Shown piece after piece: positions 43,729 through 55,995 of a stretch of DNA of 64,000 nt (position 1 is its first letter; every line of letters starts with the position of its first letter). The stretch is from contig NC_089851.1 of assembly GCF_036373705.1 (NCBI RefSeq), forward strand, positions 54,077,440 to 54,141,439, given 5' to 3'. Under the pieces are notes generated by a model. The model was not told where the DNA came from. It was given only the letters and a program-made list of their open reading frames with translations, and did not search any database. The position numbers and the translations under genes are program-made. Source of the stretch: Amia ocellicauda (lineage: Eukaryota > Chordata > Actinopteri > Amiiformes > Amiidae).

Positions 43729-44228
43729 AAGTTAACGGAGGGTGTCGCAGTTTCTGCTGGGCAAGCGCGTAACTGCTTTGGCGCAGACCGGGAGACCTAC
43801 GCTCACTGACTGATAGCATGGACTGTAGCGCTGACGTGTCTTTCCAGAATGGTAACGCCATCCCCAGTGAGACAGCACTGAGAGCATGGTTCAGCAGGCC
43901 CGCAAACAACTGAAAAGAATGCCTCTCCTTTGGTGCAGCTCAGGAGTACACGTTCAGCAAAGGTCTCCATAACAAGCCGGCAAACCACATTTCGTCCTCC
44001 TCCTCCTCAACAACACACTACATGTCCTCCTCAACAACAACAACGAACTTGTAAAATACACATTTTCTTTAAAGAAAACAAAACACACAGATGACAGTCT
44101 GATTTCCCATCAGCTACACAGCCAACAGTATCTGAGGTTGAAAGACCTCCCTGGTGCAGAGGAGCCCAGAAGCCAAGCATCGAGAGAGAGCAAACGAATG
44201 CTTCAGAGAATGCAAAGCAGGGCCAAGC

Positions 44229-44300
44229 GGGCTCGTACGGGAGTTGAACCCGGGACCTCTCGCACCCAAAGCAAGAATCATACCCCTAGACCAACGAGCC
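44229..44300 (-). tRNA. tRNA-Pro (UGG), class A variant
   Basis: Anticodon UGG, U33 and C73 are kept. G65 is replaced by T (plus strand CTCGTACGGG), leaving a C49-U65 mismatch at the base of the T stem, plus a U29-G41 wobble. First of six copies with this variant. H2. Confidence 0.68.
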
Positions 44301-44815
44301 AAGTTATCTGACAGTGTCGCAGTTTCTGCTGGGCAAGCGCGTAACTGCTTTGGGGCAGACCGGGAGACCTACGCTCACTGACTGATAGCATGGACTGTAG
44401 CGCTGACGTGTCTTTCCAGAATGGTAACGCCATCCCCAGTGAGACAGCACTGAGAGCATTGTTCAGCAGGCCCGCAAACAACTGAAAAGAATGCCTCTCC
44501 TTTGGTGCAGCTCAGGAGTACACGTTCAGCAAAGGTCTCCATAACAAGCCGGCAAACCACATTTCGTCCTCCTCCTCCTCAACAACACACTACATGTCCT
44601 CCTCCTCCTCCTCAACAACAACAACAACAACGAACTTGTAAAAAACACATTTTCTTTAAAGAAAACAAAACACACAGATGACAGTCTGATTTCCCATCAG
44701 CTATACAGGCAACAGTATCTGAGGTCGATAGCCCTCCCTTGTGCAGAGGAGCCCAGAAGCCAGCCTTCAAGAGCAAACGAACAAACACTTCGGTGACTGC
44801 AAAGTGGGGCCAAGT

Positions 44816-44887
44816 GGGCTCATCCTGGAGTTGAACCCAGGGCCTCTCACACCCTCAGCAAGAATCATACCCCTAGACCAACGAGCC
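44816..44887 (-). pseudogene. tRNA-Pro pseudogene (class B)
   Basis: U67 variant (plus strand GGGCTCATCC), a G-U acceptor pair. H1. Confidence 0.6.
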
Positions 44888-45405
44888 AAGTTAACGGAGG
44901 GTGTCGCAGTTTCTGCTGGGCAAGCGCGTAACTGCTTTGGGGCAGACCGGGAGACCTACGCTCACTGACTGATAGCATGGACTGTAGCGCTGAAGTGTCT
45001 TTCCAGAACGGTAACCGTATCCCCAGTGAGACAGCACTGAGAGCATGGTTCAGCAGGCCCGCAAACAACTGAAAAGAATGCCTCTCCTTTGGTGCAGCTC
45101 AGGAGTACACGTTCAGCAAAGGTCTCCATAACAAGCCGGCAAACCACATTTCGTCCTCCTCCTCCTCAACAACACACTACATGTCCTCCTCCTCCTCCTC
45201 AACAAGAACAACAACAACAACGAACTTGTAAAAAACACATTTTCTTTAAAGAAAACAAAACACACAGATGACAGTCTGATTTCCCATCAGCTTTACAGGC
45301 AACAGTATCTGAGGTCGATACCCCTCCCTTGTGCAGAGGAGCCCAGAAGCCAGCCTTCAAGAGCAAACGAACAAACACTTCGGTGACTGCAAAGTGGGGC
45401 CAAGT

Positions 45406-45477
45406 GGGCTCGTCCTGGAGTTGAACCCAGGGCCTCTCACACCCTCAGCAAGAATCATACCCCTAGACCAACGAGCC
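45406..45477 (-). pseudogene. tRNA-Pro pseudogene (class B)
   Basis: Standard class B body; leader GATACCCCTCCC. H2. Confidence 0.6.
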
Positions 45478-45977
45478 AAGTTAACGGAGGGTGTCGCAGT
45501 TTCTGCTGGGCAAGCGCGTAACTGCTTTGGGGCAGACCGGGAGACCTACGCTCACTGACTGATAGCATGGACTGTAGCGCTGACGTGTCTTTCCAGAATG
45601 GTAACGCCATCCCCAGTGAGACAGCACTGAGAGCATGGTTCAGCAGGCCCGCAAACAACTGAAAAGAATGCCTCTCCTTTGGTGCAGCTCAGGAGTACAC
45701 GTTCAGCAAAGGTCTCCATAACAAGCCGGCAAACCACATTTCGTCCTCCTCCTCCTCAACAACACACTACATGTCCTCCTCAACAACAACAACGAACTTG
45801 TAAAATACACATTTTCTTTAAAGAAAACAAAACACACAGATGACAGTCTGATTTCCCATCAGCTACACAGCCAACAGTATCTGAGGTTGAAAGACCTCCC
45901 TGGTGCAGAGGAGCCCAGAAGCCAAGCATCGAGAGAGAGCAAACGAATGCTTCAGAGAATGCAAAGCAGGGCCAAGC

Positions 45978-46049
45978 GGGCTCGTACGGGAGTTGAACCC
46001 GGGACCTCTCGCACCCAAAGCAAGAATCATACCCCTAGACCAACGAGCC
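45978..46049 (-). tRNA. tRNA-Pro (UGG), class A variant
   Basis: Duplicate of 44229-44300 by the 1749-bp block, with the same C49-U65 mismatch. H2. Confidence 0.68.
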
Positions 46050-46564
46050 AAGTTATCTGACAGTGTCGCAGTTTCTGCTGGGCAAGCGCGTAACTGCTTT
46101 GGGGCAGACCGGGAGACCTACGCTCACTGACTGATAGCATGGACTGTAGCGCTGACGTGTCTTTCCAGAATGGTAACGCCATCCCCAGTGAGACAGCACT
46201 GAGAGCATTGTTCAGCAGGCCCGCAAACAACTGAAAAGAATGCCTCTCCTTTGGTGCAGCTCAGGAGTACACGTTCAGCAAAGGTCTCCATAACAAGCCG
46301 GCAAACCACATTTCGTCCTCCTCCTCCTCAACAACACACTACATGTCCTCCTCCTCCTCCTCAACAACAACAACAACAACGAACTTGTAAAAAACACATT
46401 TTCTTTAAAGAAAACAAAACACACAGATGACAGTCTGATTTCCCATCAGCTATACAGGCAACAGTATCTGAGGTCGATAGCCCTCCCTTGTGCAGAGGAG
46501 CCCAGAAGCCAGCCTTCAAGAGCAAACGAACAAACACTTCGGTGACTGCAAAGTGGGGCCAAGT

Positions 46565-46636
46565 GGGCTCATCCTGGAGTTGAACCCAGGGCCTCTCACA
46601 CCCTCAGCAAGAATCATACCCCTAGACCAACGAGCC
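46565..46636 (-). pseudogene. tRNA-Pro pseudogene (class B)
   Basis: Duplicate of 44816-44887 (U67). H1. Confidence 0.6.
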
Positions 46637-47154
46637 AAGTTAACGGAGGGTGTCGCAGTTTCTGCTGGGCAAGCGCGTAACTGCTTTGGGGCAGACCGGG
46701 AGACCTACGCTCACTGACTGATAGCATGGACTGTAGCGCTGAAGTGTCTTTCCAGAACGGTAACCGTATCCCCAGTGAGACAGCACTGAGAGCATGGTTC
46801 AGCAGGCCCGCAAACAACTGAAAAGAATGCCTCTCCTTTGGTGCAGCTCAGGAGTACACGTTCAGCAAAGGTCTCCATAACAAGCCGGCAAACCACATTT
46901 CGTCCTCCTCCTCCTCAACAACACACTACATGTCCTCCTCCTCCTCCTCAACAAGAACAACAACAACAACGAACTTGTAAAAAACACATTTTCTTTAAAG
47001 AAAACAAAACACACAGATGACAGTCTGATTTCCCATCAGCTTTACAGGCAACAGTATCTGAGGTCGATACCCCTCCCTTGTGCAGAGGAGCCCAGAAGCC
47101 AGCCTTCAAGAGCAAACGAACAAACACTTCGGTGACTGCAAAGTGGGGCCAAGT

Positions 47155-47226
47155 GGGCTCGTCCTGGAGTTGAACCCAGGGCCTCTCACACCCTCAGCAA
47201 GAATCATACCCCTAGACCAACGAGCC
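47155..47226 (-). pseudogene. tRNA-Pro pseudogene (class B)
   Basis: Duplicate of 45406-45477; the unit has the private CACTAACTG. H2. Confidence 0.6.
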
Positions 47227-47726
47227 AAGTTAACGGAGGGTGTCGCAGTTTCTGCTGGGCAAGCGCGTAACTGCTTTGGGGCAGACCGGGAGACCTACGC
47301 TCACTAACTGATAGCATGGACTGTAGCGCTGACGTGTCTTTCCAGAATGGTAACGCCATCCCCAGTGAGACAGCACTGAGAGCATGGTTCAGCAGGCCCG
47401 CAAACAACTGAAAAGAATGCCTCTCCTTTGGTGCAGCTCAGGAGTACACGTTCAGCAAAGGTCTCCATAACAAGCCGGCAAACCACATTTCGTCCTCCTC
47501 CTCCTCAACAACACACTACATGTCCTCCTCAACAACAACAACGAACTTGTAAAATACACATTTTCTTTAAAGAAAACAAAACACACAGATGACAGTCTGA
47601 TTTCCCATCAGCTACACAGCCAACAGTATCTGAGGTTGAAAGACCTCCCTGGTGCAGAGGAGCCCAGAAGCCAAGCATCGAGAGAGAGCAAACGAATGCT
47701 TCAGAGAATGCAAAGCAGGGCCAAGC

Positions 47727-47798
47727 GGGCTCGTACGGGAGTTGAACCCGGGACCTCTCGCACCCAAAGCAAGAATCATACCCCTAGACCAACGAGCC
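47727..47798 (-). tRNA. tRNA-Pro (UGG), class A variant
   Basis: Third copy with C49-U65, first unit of a 1755-bp block. H2. Confidence 0.68.
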
Positions 47799-48313
47799 AA
47801 GTTATCTGACAGTGTCGCAGTTTCTGCTGGGCAAGCGCGTAACTGCTTTGGGGCAGACCGGGAGACCTACGCTCACTGACTGATAGCATGGACTGTAGCG
47901 CTGACGTGTCTTTCCAGAATGGTAACGCCATCCCCAGTGAGACAGCACTGAGAGCATTGTTCAGCAGGCCCGCAAACAACTGAAAAGAATGCCTCTCCTT
48001 TGGTGCAGCTCAGGAGTACACGTTCAGCAAAGGTCTCCATAACAAGCCGGCAAACCACATTTCGTCCTCCTCCTCCTCAACAACACACTACATGTCCTCC
48101 TCCTCCTCCTCAACAACAACAACAACAACGAACTTGTAAAAAACACATTTTCTTTAAAGAAAACAAAACACACAGATGACAGTCTGATTTCCCATCAGCT
48201 ATACAGGCAACAGTATCTGAGGTCGATAGCCCTCCCTTGTGCAGAGGAGCCCAGAAGCCAGCCTTCAAGAGCAAACGAACAAACACTTCGGTGACTGCAA
48301 AGTGGGGCCAAGT

Positions 48314-48385
48314 GGGCTCATCCTGGAGTTGAACCCAGGGCCTCTCACACCCTCAGCAAGAATCATACCCCTAGACCAACGAGCC
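48314..48385 (-). pseudogene. tRNA-Pro pseudogene (class B)
   Basis: U67 variant with right flank GTCGCATTTTCTGC, a marker for the second unit of several blocks. H2. Confidence 0.6.
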
Positions 48386-48903
48386 AAGTTAACGGAGGGT
48401 GTCGCATTTTCTGCTGGGCAAGCGCGTAACTGCTTTGGGGCAGACCGGGAGACCTACGCTCACTGACTGATAGCATGGACTGTAGCGCTGACGTGTCTTT
48501 CCAGAATGGTAACGCCATCCCCAGTGAGACAGCACTGAGAGCATTGTTCAGCAGGCCCGCAAACAACTGAAAAGAATGCCTCTCCTTTGGTGCAGCTCAG
48601 GAGTACACGTTCAGCAAAGGTCTCCATAACAAGCCGGCAAACCACATTTCGTCCTCCTCCTCCTCAACAACACACTACATGTCCTCCTCCTCCTCCTCAA
48701 CAACAACAACAACAACAACGAACTTGTAAAAAACACATTTTCTTTAAAGAAAACAAAACACACAGATGACAGTCTGATTTCCCATCAGCTATACAGGCAA
48801 CAGTATCTGAGGTCGATAGCCCTCCCTTGTGCAGAGGAGCCCAGAAGCCAGCCTTCAAGAGCAAACGAACAAACACTTCGGTGACTGCAAAGTGGGGCCA
48901 AGT

Positions 48904-48975
48904 GGGCTCATCCTGGAGTTGAACCCAGGGCCTCTCACACCCTCAGCAAGAATCATACCCCTAGACCAACGAGCC
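48904..48975 (-). pseudogene. tRNA-Pro pseudogene (class B)
   Basis: U67 variant; middle block is H2 with TGTTGCGCTGAAG, so H1-like at its left edge. Confidence 0.6.
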
Positions 48976-49481
48976 AAGTTAACGGAGGGTGTCGCAGTTT
49001 CTGCTGGGCAAGCGCGTAACTGCTTTGGGGCAGACCGGGAGACCTACGCTCACTGACTGATAGCATGGACTGTTGCGCTGAAGTGTCTTTCCAGAATGGT
49101 AACGCCATCCCCAGTGAGACAGCACTGAGAGCATGGTTCAGCAGGCCCGCAAACAACTGAAAAGAATGCCTCTCCTTTGGTGCAGCTCAGGAGTACACGT
49201 TCAGCAAAGGTCTCCATAACAAGCCGGCAAACCACATTTCGTCCTCCTCCTCCTCAACAACACACTACATGTCCTCCTCCTCCTCAACAACAACAACGAA
49301 CTTGTAAAATACACATTTTCTTTAAAGAAAACAAAACACACAGATGACAGTCTGATTTCCCATCAGCTACACAGCCAACAGTATCTGAGGTTGAAAGACC
49401 TCCCTGGTGCAGAGGAGCCCAGAAGCCAAGCATCGAGAGAGAGCAAACGAATGCTTCAGAGAATGCAAAGCAGGGCCAAGC

Positions 49482-49553
49482 AGGCTCGTCCGGGAGTTGA
49501 ACCCGGGACCTCTCGCACCCAAAGCGAGAATCATACCCCTAGACCAACGAGCC
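49482..49553 (-). tRNA. tRNA-Pro (UGG), class A, U73
   Basis: All stems pair, but the discriminator is U73 instead of C73 (plus strand CAGGCTCGTCC). Right flank is the class B type TTAACGGAG, so the unit is recombinant at the tRNA. H1. Confidence 0.75.
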
Positions 49554-50071
49554 AAGTTAACGGAGGGTGTCGCAGTTTCTGCTGGGCAAGCGCGTAACTG
49601 CTTTGGGGCAGACCGGGAGACCTACGCTCACTGACTGATAGCATGGACTGTAGCGCTGAAGTGTCTTTCCAGAACGGTAACCGTATCCCCAGTGAGACAG
49701 CACTGAGAGCATGGTTCAGCAGGCCCGCAAACAACTGAAAAGAATGCCTCTCCTTTGGTGCAGCTCAGGAGTACACGTTCAGCAAAGGTCTCCATAACAA
49801 GCCGGCAAACCACATTTCGTCCTCCTCCTCCTCAACAACACACTACATGTCCTCCTCCTCCTCCTCAACAAGAACAACAACAACAACGAACTTGTAAAAA
49901 ACACATTTTCTTTAAAGAAAACAAAACACACAGATGACAGTCTGATTTCCCATCAGCTTTACAGGCAACAGTATCTGAGGTCGATACCCCTCCCTTGTGC
50001 AGAGGAGCCCAGAAGCCAGCCTTCAAGAGCAAACGAACAAACACTTCGGTGACTGCAAAGTGGGGCCAAGT

Positions 50072-50143
50072 GGGCTCGTCCTGGAGTTGAACCCAGGGCC
50101 TCTCACACCCTCAGCAAGAATCATACCCCTAGACCAACGAGCC
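50072..50143 (-). pseudogene. tRNA-Pro pseudogene (class B)
   Basis: Shares CACTAACTG with the unit at 47080, so it derives from it. H2. Confidence 0.6.
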
Positions 50144-50643
50144 AAGTTAACGGAGGGTGTCGCAGTTTCTGCTGGGCAAGCGCGTAACTGCTTTGGGGCA
50201 GACCGGGAGACCTACGCTCACTAACTGATAGCATGGACTGTAGCGCTGACGTGTCTTTCCAGAATGGTAACGCCATCCCCAGTGAGACAGCACTGAGAGC
50301 ATGGTTCAGCAGGCCCGCAAACAACTGAAAAGAATGCCTCTCCTTTGGTGCAGCTCAGGAGTACACGTTCAGCAAAGGTCTCCATAACAAGCCGGCAAAC
50401 CACATTTCGTCCTCCTCCTCCTCAACAACACACTACATGTCCTCCTCAACAACAACAACGAACTTGTAAAATACACATTTTCTTTAAAGAAAACAAAACA
50501 CACAGATGACAGTCTGATTTCCCATCAGCTACACAGCCAACAGTATCTGAGGTTGAAAGACCTCCCTGGTGCAGAGGAGCCCAGAAGCCAAGCATCGAGA
50601 GAGAGCAAACGAATGCTTCAGAGAATGCAAAGCAGGGCCAAGC

Positions 50644-50715
50644 GGGCTCGTACGGGAGTTGAACCCGGGACCTCTCGCACCCAAAGCAAGAATCATACCC
50701 CTAGACCAACGAGCC
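50644..50715 (-). tRNA. tRNA-Pro (UGG), class A variant
   Basis: Fourth C49-U65 copy, opening the second 1755-bp block. H2. Confidence 0.68.
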
Positions 50716-51230
50716 AAGTTATCTGACAGTGTCGCAGTTTCTGCTGGGCAAGCGCGTAACTGCTTTGGGGCAGACCGGGAGACCTACGCTCACTGACTGA
50801 TAGCATGGACTGTAGCGCTGACGTGTCTTTCCAGAATGGTAACGCCATCCCCAGTGAGACAGCACTGAGAGCATTGTTCAGCAGGCCCGCAAACAACTGA
50901 AAAGAATGCCTCTCCTTTGGTGCAGCTCAGGAGTACACGTTCAGCAAAGGTCTCCATAACAAGCCGGCAAACCACATTTCGTCCTCCTCCTCCTCAACAA
51001 CACACTACATGTCCTCCTCCTCCTCCTCAACAACAACAACAACAACGAACTTGTAAAAAACACATTTTCTTTAAAGAAAACAAAACACACAGATGACAGT
51101 CTGATTTCCCATCAGCTATACAGGCAACAGTATCTGAGGTCGATAGCCCTCCCTTGTGCAGAGGAGCCCAGAAGCCAGCCTTCAAGAGCAAACGAACAAA
51201 CACTTCGGTGACTGCAAAGTGGGGCCAAGT

Positions 51231-51302
51231 GGGCTCATCCTGGAGTTGAACCCAGGGCCTCTCACACCCTCAGCAAGAATCATACCCCTAGACCAACGAG
51301 CC
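51231..51302 (-). pseudogene. tRNA-Pro pseudogene (class B)
   Basis: Counterpart of 48314-48385 in the second block. H2. Confidence 0.6.
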
Positions 51303-51820
51303 AAGTTAACGGAGGGTGTCGCATTTTCTGCTGGGCAAGCGCGTAACTGCTTTGGGGCAGACCGGGAGACCTACGCTCACTGACTGATAGCATGGACTGT
51401 AGCGCTGACGTGTCTTTCCAGAATGGTAACGCCATCCCCAGTGAGACAGCACTGAGAGCATTGTTCAGCAGGCCCGCAAACAACTGAAAAGAATGCCTCT
51501 CCTTTGGTGCAGCTCAGGAGTACACGTTCAGCAAAGGTCTCCATAACAAGCCGGCAAACCACATTTCGTCCTCCTCCTCCTCAACAACACACTACATGTC
51601 CTCCTCCTCCTCCTCAACAACAACAACAACAACAACGAACTTGTAAAAAACACATTTTCTTTAAAGAAAACAAAACACACAGATGACAGTCTGATTTCCC
51701 ATCAGCTATACAGGCAACAGTATCTGAGGTCGATAGCCCTCCCTTGTGCAGAGGAGCCCAGAAGCCAGCCTTCAAGAGCAAACGAACAAACACTTCGGTG
51801 ACTGCAAAGTGGGGCCAAGT

Positions 51821-51892
51821 GGGCTCATCCTGGAGTTGAACCCAGGGCCTCTCACACCCTCAGCAAGAATCATACCCCTAGACCAACGAGCC
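51821..51892 (-). pseudogene. tRNA-Pro pseudogene (class B)
   Basis: Counterpart of 48904-48975 in the second block. H2 with AAGTG. Confidence 0.6.
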
Positions 51893-52398
51893 AAGTTAAC
51901 GGAGGGTGTCGCAGTTTCTGCTGGGCAAGCGCGTAACTGCTTTGGGGCAGACCGGGAGACCTACGCTCACTGACTGATAGCATGGACTGTTGCGCTGAAG
52001 TGTCTTTCCAGAATGGTAACGCCATCCCCAGTGAGACAGCACTGAGAGCATGGTTCAGCAGGCCCGCAAACAACTGAAAAGAATGCCTCTCCTTTGGTGC
52101 AGCTCAGGAGTACACGTTCAGCAAAGGTCTCCATAACAAGCCGGCAAACCACATTTCGTCCTCCTCCTCCTCAACAACACACTACATGTCCTCCTCCTCC
52201 TCAACAACAACAACGAACTTGTAAAATACACATTTTCTTTAAAGAAAACAAAACACACAGATGACAGTCTGATTTCCCATCAGCTACACAGCCAACAGTG
52301 TCTGAGGTTGAAAGACCTCCCTGGTGCAGAGGAGCCCAGAAGCCAAGCATCGAGAGAGAGCAAACGAATGCTTCAGAGAATGCAAAGCAGGGCCAAGC

Positions 52399-52470
52399 AG
52401 GCTCGTCCGGGAGTTGAACCCGGGACCTCTCGCACCCAAAGCGAGAATCATACCCCTAGACCAACGAGCC
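52399..52470 (-). tRNA. tRNA-Pro (UGG), class A, U73
   Basis: U73 copy with the class A flank TTATCTGACAGTGTCACAG. The unit leader has CAGTGTCTGAGG. H2. Confidence 0.75.
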
Positions 52471-52988
52471 AAGTTATCTGACAGTGTCACAGTTTCTGCT
52501 GGGCAAGCGCGTAACTGCTTTGGGGCAGACCGGGAGACCTACGCTCACTGACTGATAGCATGGACTGTAGCGCTGACGTGTCTTTCCAGAATGGTAACGC
52601 CATCCCCAGTGAGACAGCACTGAGAGCATTGTTCAGCAGGCCCGCAAACAACTGAAAAGAATGCCTCTCCTTTGGTGCAGCTCAGGAGTACACGTTCAGC
52701 AAAGGTCTCCATAACAAGCCGGCAAACCACATTTCGTCCTCCTCCTCCTCAACAACACACTACATGTCCTCCTCCTCCTCCTCAACAACAACAACAACAA
52801 CAACGAACTTGTAAAAAACACATTTTCTTTAAAGAAAACAAAACACACAGATGACAGTCTGATTTCCCATCAGCTATACAGGCAACAGTATCTGAGGTCG
52901 ATAGCCCTCCCTTGTGCAGAGGAGCCCAGAAGCCAGCCTTCAAGAGCAAACGAACAAACACTTCGGTGACTGCAAAGTGGGGCCAAGT

Positions 52989-53060
52989 GGGCTCGTCCTG
53001 GAGTTGAACGCAGGGCCTCTCACACCCTCAGCAAGAATCATACCCCTAGACCAACGAGCC
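52989..53060 (-). pseudogene. tRNA-Pro pseudogene (class B)
   Basis: Additional T-arm change (plus strand GAACGCAGG) and a class A-type right flank TTATCTGACAGTTTCACAG: a recombinant unit. H2. Confidence 0.6.
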
Positions 53061-53581
53061 AAGTTATCTGACAGTTTCACAGTTTCTGCTGGGCAAGCGC
53101 GTAACTGCTTTGGGGCAGACCGGGAGACCTACGCTCACTGACTGATAGCATGGACTGTAGCGCTGACGTGTCTTTCCAGAATGGTAACGCCATCCCCAGT
53201 GAGACAGCACTGAGAGCATGGTTCAGCAGGCCCGCAAACAACTGAAAAGAATGCCTCTCCTTTGGTGCAGCTCAGGAGTACACGTTCAGCAAAGGTCTCC
53301 ATAACAAGCCGGCAAACCACATTTCGTCCTCCTCCTCCTCAACAACACACTACATGTCCTCCACCTCCTCCTCAACAACAACAACAACAACAACAACGAA
53401 CTTGTAAAAAACACATTTTCTTTAAAGAAAACAAAACACACAGATGACAGTCTGATTTCCCATCAGCTACACAGCCAACAGTATCTGAGGTTGAAAGACC
53501 TCCCTGGTGCAGAGGAGCCCAGAAGCCAAGCATCGAGAGAGAACAAACGAATGCTTTAGAGAATGCAAAGCAGGGCCAAGC

Positions 53582-53653
53582 GGGCTCGTCCGGGAGTTGA
53601 ACCCGGGACCTCTCGCACCCTAAGCGAGAATCATACCCCTAGACCAACGAGCC
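53582..53653 (-). tRNA. tRNA-Pro (AGG), class A, intact
   Basis: The only AGG copy with every stem paired, U33, C73 and a good B box. Right flank TTAACGGAGCGTG. H2 with GACGTATC. Confidence 0.88.
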
Positions 53654-54174
53654 AAGTTAACGGAGCGTGTCGCAGTTTCTGCTGGGCAAGCGCGTAACTG
53701 CTTTGGGGCAGACCGGGAGACCTACGCTCACTGACTGATAGCATGGACTGTAGCGCTGACGTATCTTTCCAGAATGGTAACGCCATCCCCAGTGAGACAG
53801 CACTGAGAGCATGGTTCAGCAGGCCCGCAAACAACTGAAAAGAATGCCTCTCCTTTGGTGCAGCTCAGAAGTACACGTTCAGCAAAGGTCTCCATAACAA
53901 GCCGGCAAACCACATTTCGTCCTCCTCCTCCTCAACAACACACTACATGTCCTCCTCCTCCTCCTCAACAACAACAACAACAACAACAACGAACTTGAAA
54001 AAAACACATTTTCTTTAAAGAAAACAAAACACACAGATGACAGTCTGATTTCCCATCAGCTATACAGGCAACAGTATCTGAGGTCGATAGCCCTCCCTTG
54101 TGCAGAGGAGCCCAGAAGCCAGCCTTCAAGAGCAAACGAACAAACACTTCGGTGACTGCAAAGTGGGGCCAAGT

Positions 54175-54246
54175 GGGCTCGTCCTGGAGTTGAACCCAGG
54201 GCCTCTCACACCCTCAGCAAGAATCATACCCCTAGACCAACGAGCC
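54175..54246 (-). pseudogene. tRNA-Pro pseudogene (class B)
   Basis: Standard class B body; the unit's A-run reads AACTTGAAAAAAAC in place of AACTTGTAAAAAAC. H2. Confidence 0.6.
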
Positions 54247-54746
54247 AAGTTAACGGAGGGTGTCGCAGTTTCTGCTGGGCAAGCGCGTAACTGCTTTGGG
54301 GCAGACCGGGAGACCTACGCTCACTGACTGATAGCATGGACTGTAGCGCTGACGTGTCTTTCCAGAATGGTAACGCCATCCCCAGTGAGACAGCACTGAG
54401 AGCATGGTTCAGCAGGCCCGCAAACAACTGAAAAGAATGCCTCTCCTTTGGTGCAGCTCAGGAGTACACGTTCAGCAAAGGTCTCCATAACAAGCCGGCA
54501 AACCACATTTCGTCCTCCTCCTCCTCAACAACACACTACATGTCCTCCTCAACAACAACAACGAACTTGTAAAATACACATTTTCTTTAAAGAAAACAAA
54601 ACACACAGATGACAGTCTGATTTCCCATCAGCTACACAGCCAACAGTATCTGAGGTTGAAAGACCTCCCTGGTGCAGAGGAGCCCAGAAGCCAAGCATCG
54701 AGAGAGAGCAAACGAATGCTTCAGAGAATGCAAAGCAGGGCCAAGC

Positions 54747-54818
54747 GGGCTCGTACGGGAGTTGAACCCGGGACCTCTCGCACCCAAAGCAAGAATCATA
54801 CCCCTAGACCAACGAGCC
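54747..54818 (-). tRNA. tRNA-Pro (UGG), class A variant
   Basis: Fifth C49-U65 copy. H2. Confidence 0.68.
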
Positions 54819-55333
54819 AAGTTATCTGACAGTGTCGCAGTTTCTGCTGGGCAAGCGCGTAACTGCTTTGGGGCAGACCGGGAGACCTACGCTCACTGAC
54901 TGATAGCATGGACTGTAGCGCTGACGTGTCTTTCCAGAATGGTAACGCCATCCCCAGTGAGACAGCACTGAGAGCATTGTTCAGCAGGCCCGCAAACAAC
55001 TGAAAAGAATGCCTCTCCTTTGGTGCAGCTCAGGAGTACACGTTCAGCAAAGGTCTCCATAACAAGCCGGCAAACCACATTTCGTCCTCCTCCTCCTCAA
55101 CAACACACTACATGTCCTCCTCCTCCTCCTCAACAACAACAACAACAACGAACTTGTAAAAAACACATTTTCTTTAAAGAAAACAAAACACACAGATGAC
55201 AGTCTGATTTCCCATCAGCTATACAGGCAACAGTATCTGAGGTCGATAGCCCTCCCTTGTGCAGAGGAGCCCAGAAGCCAGCCTTCAAGAGCAAACGAAC
55301 AAACACTTCGGTGACTGCAAAGTGGGGCCAAGT

Positions 55334-55405
55334 GGGCTCATCCTGGAGTTGAACCCAGGGCCTCTCACACCCTCAGCAAGAATCATACCCCTAGACCAAC
55401 GAGCC
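55334..55405 (-). pseudogene. tRNA-Pro pseudogene (class B)
   Basis: U67 variant; right flank altered to CGTAACCGGTTTTGGG. H1. Confidence 0.6.
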
Positions 55406-55923
55406 AAGTTAACGGAGGGTGTCGCAGTTTCTGCTGGGCAAGCGCGTAACCGGTTTTGGGCAGACCGGGAGACCTACGCTCACTGACTGATAGCATGGAC
55501 TGTAGCGCTGAAGTGTCTTTCCAGAACGGTAACCGTATCCCCAGTGAGACAGCACTGAGAGCATGGTTCAGCAGGCCCGCAAACAACTGAAAAGAATGCC
55601 TCTCCTTTGGTGCAGCTCAGGAGTACACGTTCAGCAAAGGTCTCCATAACAAGCCGGCAAACCACATTTCGTCCTCCTCCTCCTCAACAACACACTACAT
55701 GTCCTCCTCCTCCTCCTCAACAAGAACAACAACAACAACGAACTTGTAAAAAACACATTTTCTTTAAAGAAAACAAAACACACAGATGACAGTCTGATTT
55801 CCCATCAGCTTTACAGGCAACAGTATCTGAGGTCGATACCCCTCCCTTGTGCAGAGGAGCCCAGAAGCCAGCCTTCAAGAGCAAACGAACAAACACTTCA
55901 GTGACTGCAAAGTGGGGCCAAGT

Positions 55924-55995
55924 GGGCTCATCCTGGAGTTGAACCCAGGGCCTCTCACACCCTCAGCAAGAATCATACCCCTAGACCAACGAGCC
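55924..55995 (-). pseudogene. tRNA-Pro pseudogene (class B)
   Basis: U67 variant; leader ACACTTCAGTGAC. H2. Confidence 0.6.

Larger units (their letters stand above)
44154..47651. repeat. Higher-order repeat, 1749-bp three-unit block twice
   Basis: 44154-45902 and 45903-47651 are the same length and almost identical. Shared markers are the short CTC tract in the third unit, the GAACAACAACAACAA variant and GATACCCCTCCC. One visible difference is CACTAACTG at 47304-47312. The same A-B-B order recurs at 54672-56420. Confidence 0.8.
47652..52323. repeat. Higher-order repeat, 1755-bp block in two copies
   Basis: 47652-49406 and 50569-52323 match unit by unit, sharing the rare markers GTCGCATTTTCTGC in unit 2 and TGTTGCGCTGAAG in unit 3. 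They are separated by the two units 49407-50568. A further relative of the block is at 56421-58187. Confidence 0.75.
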
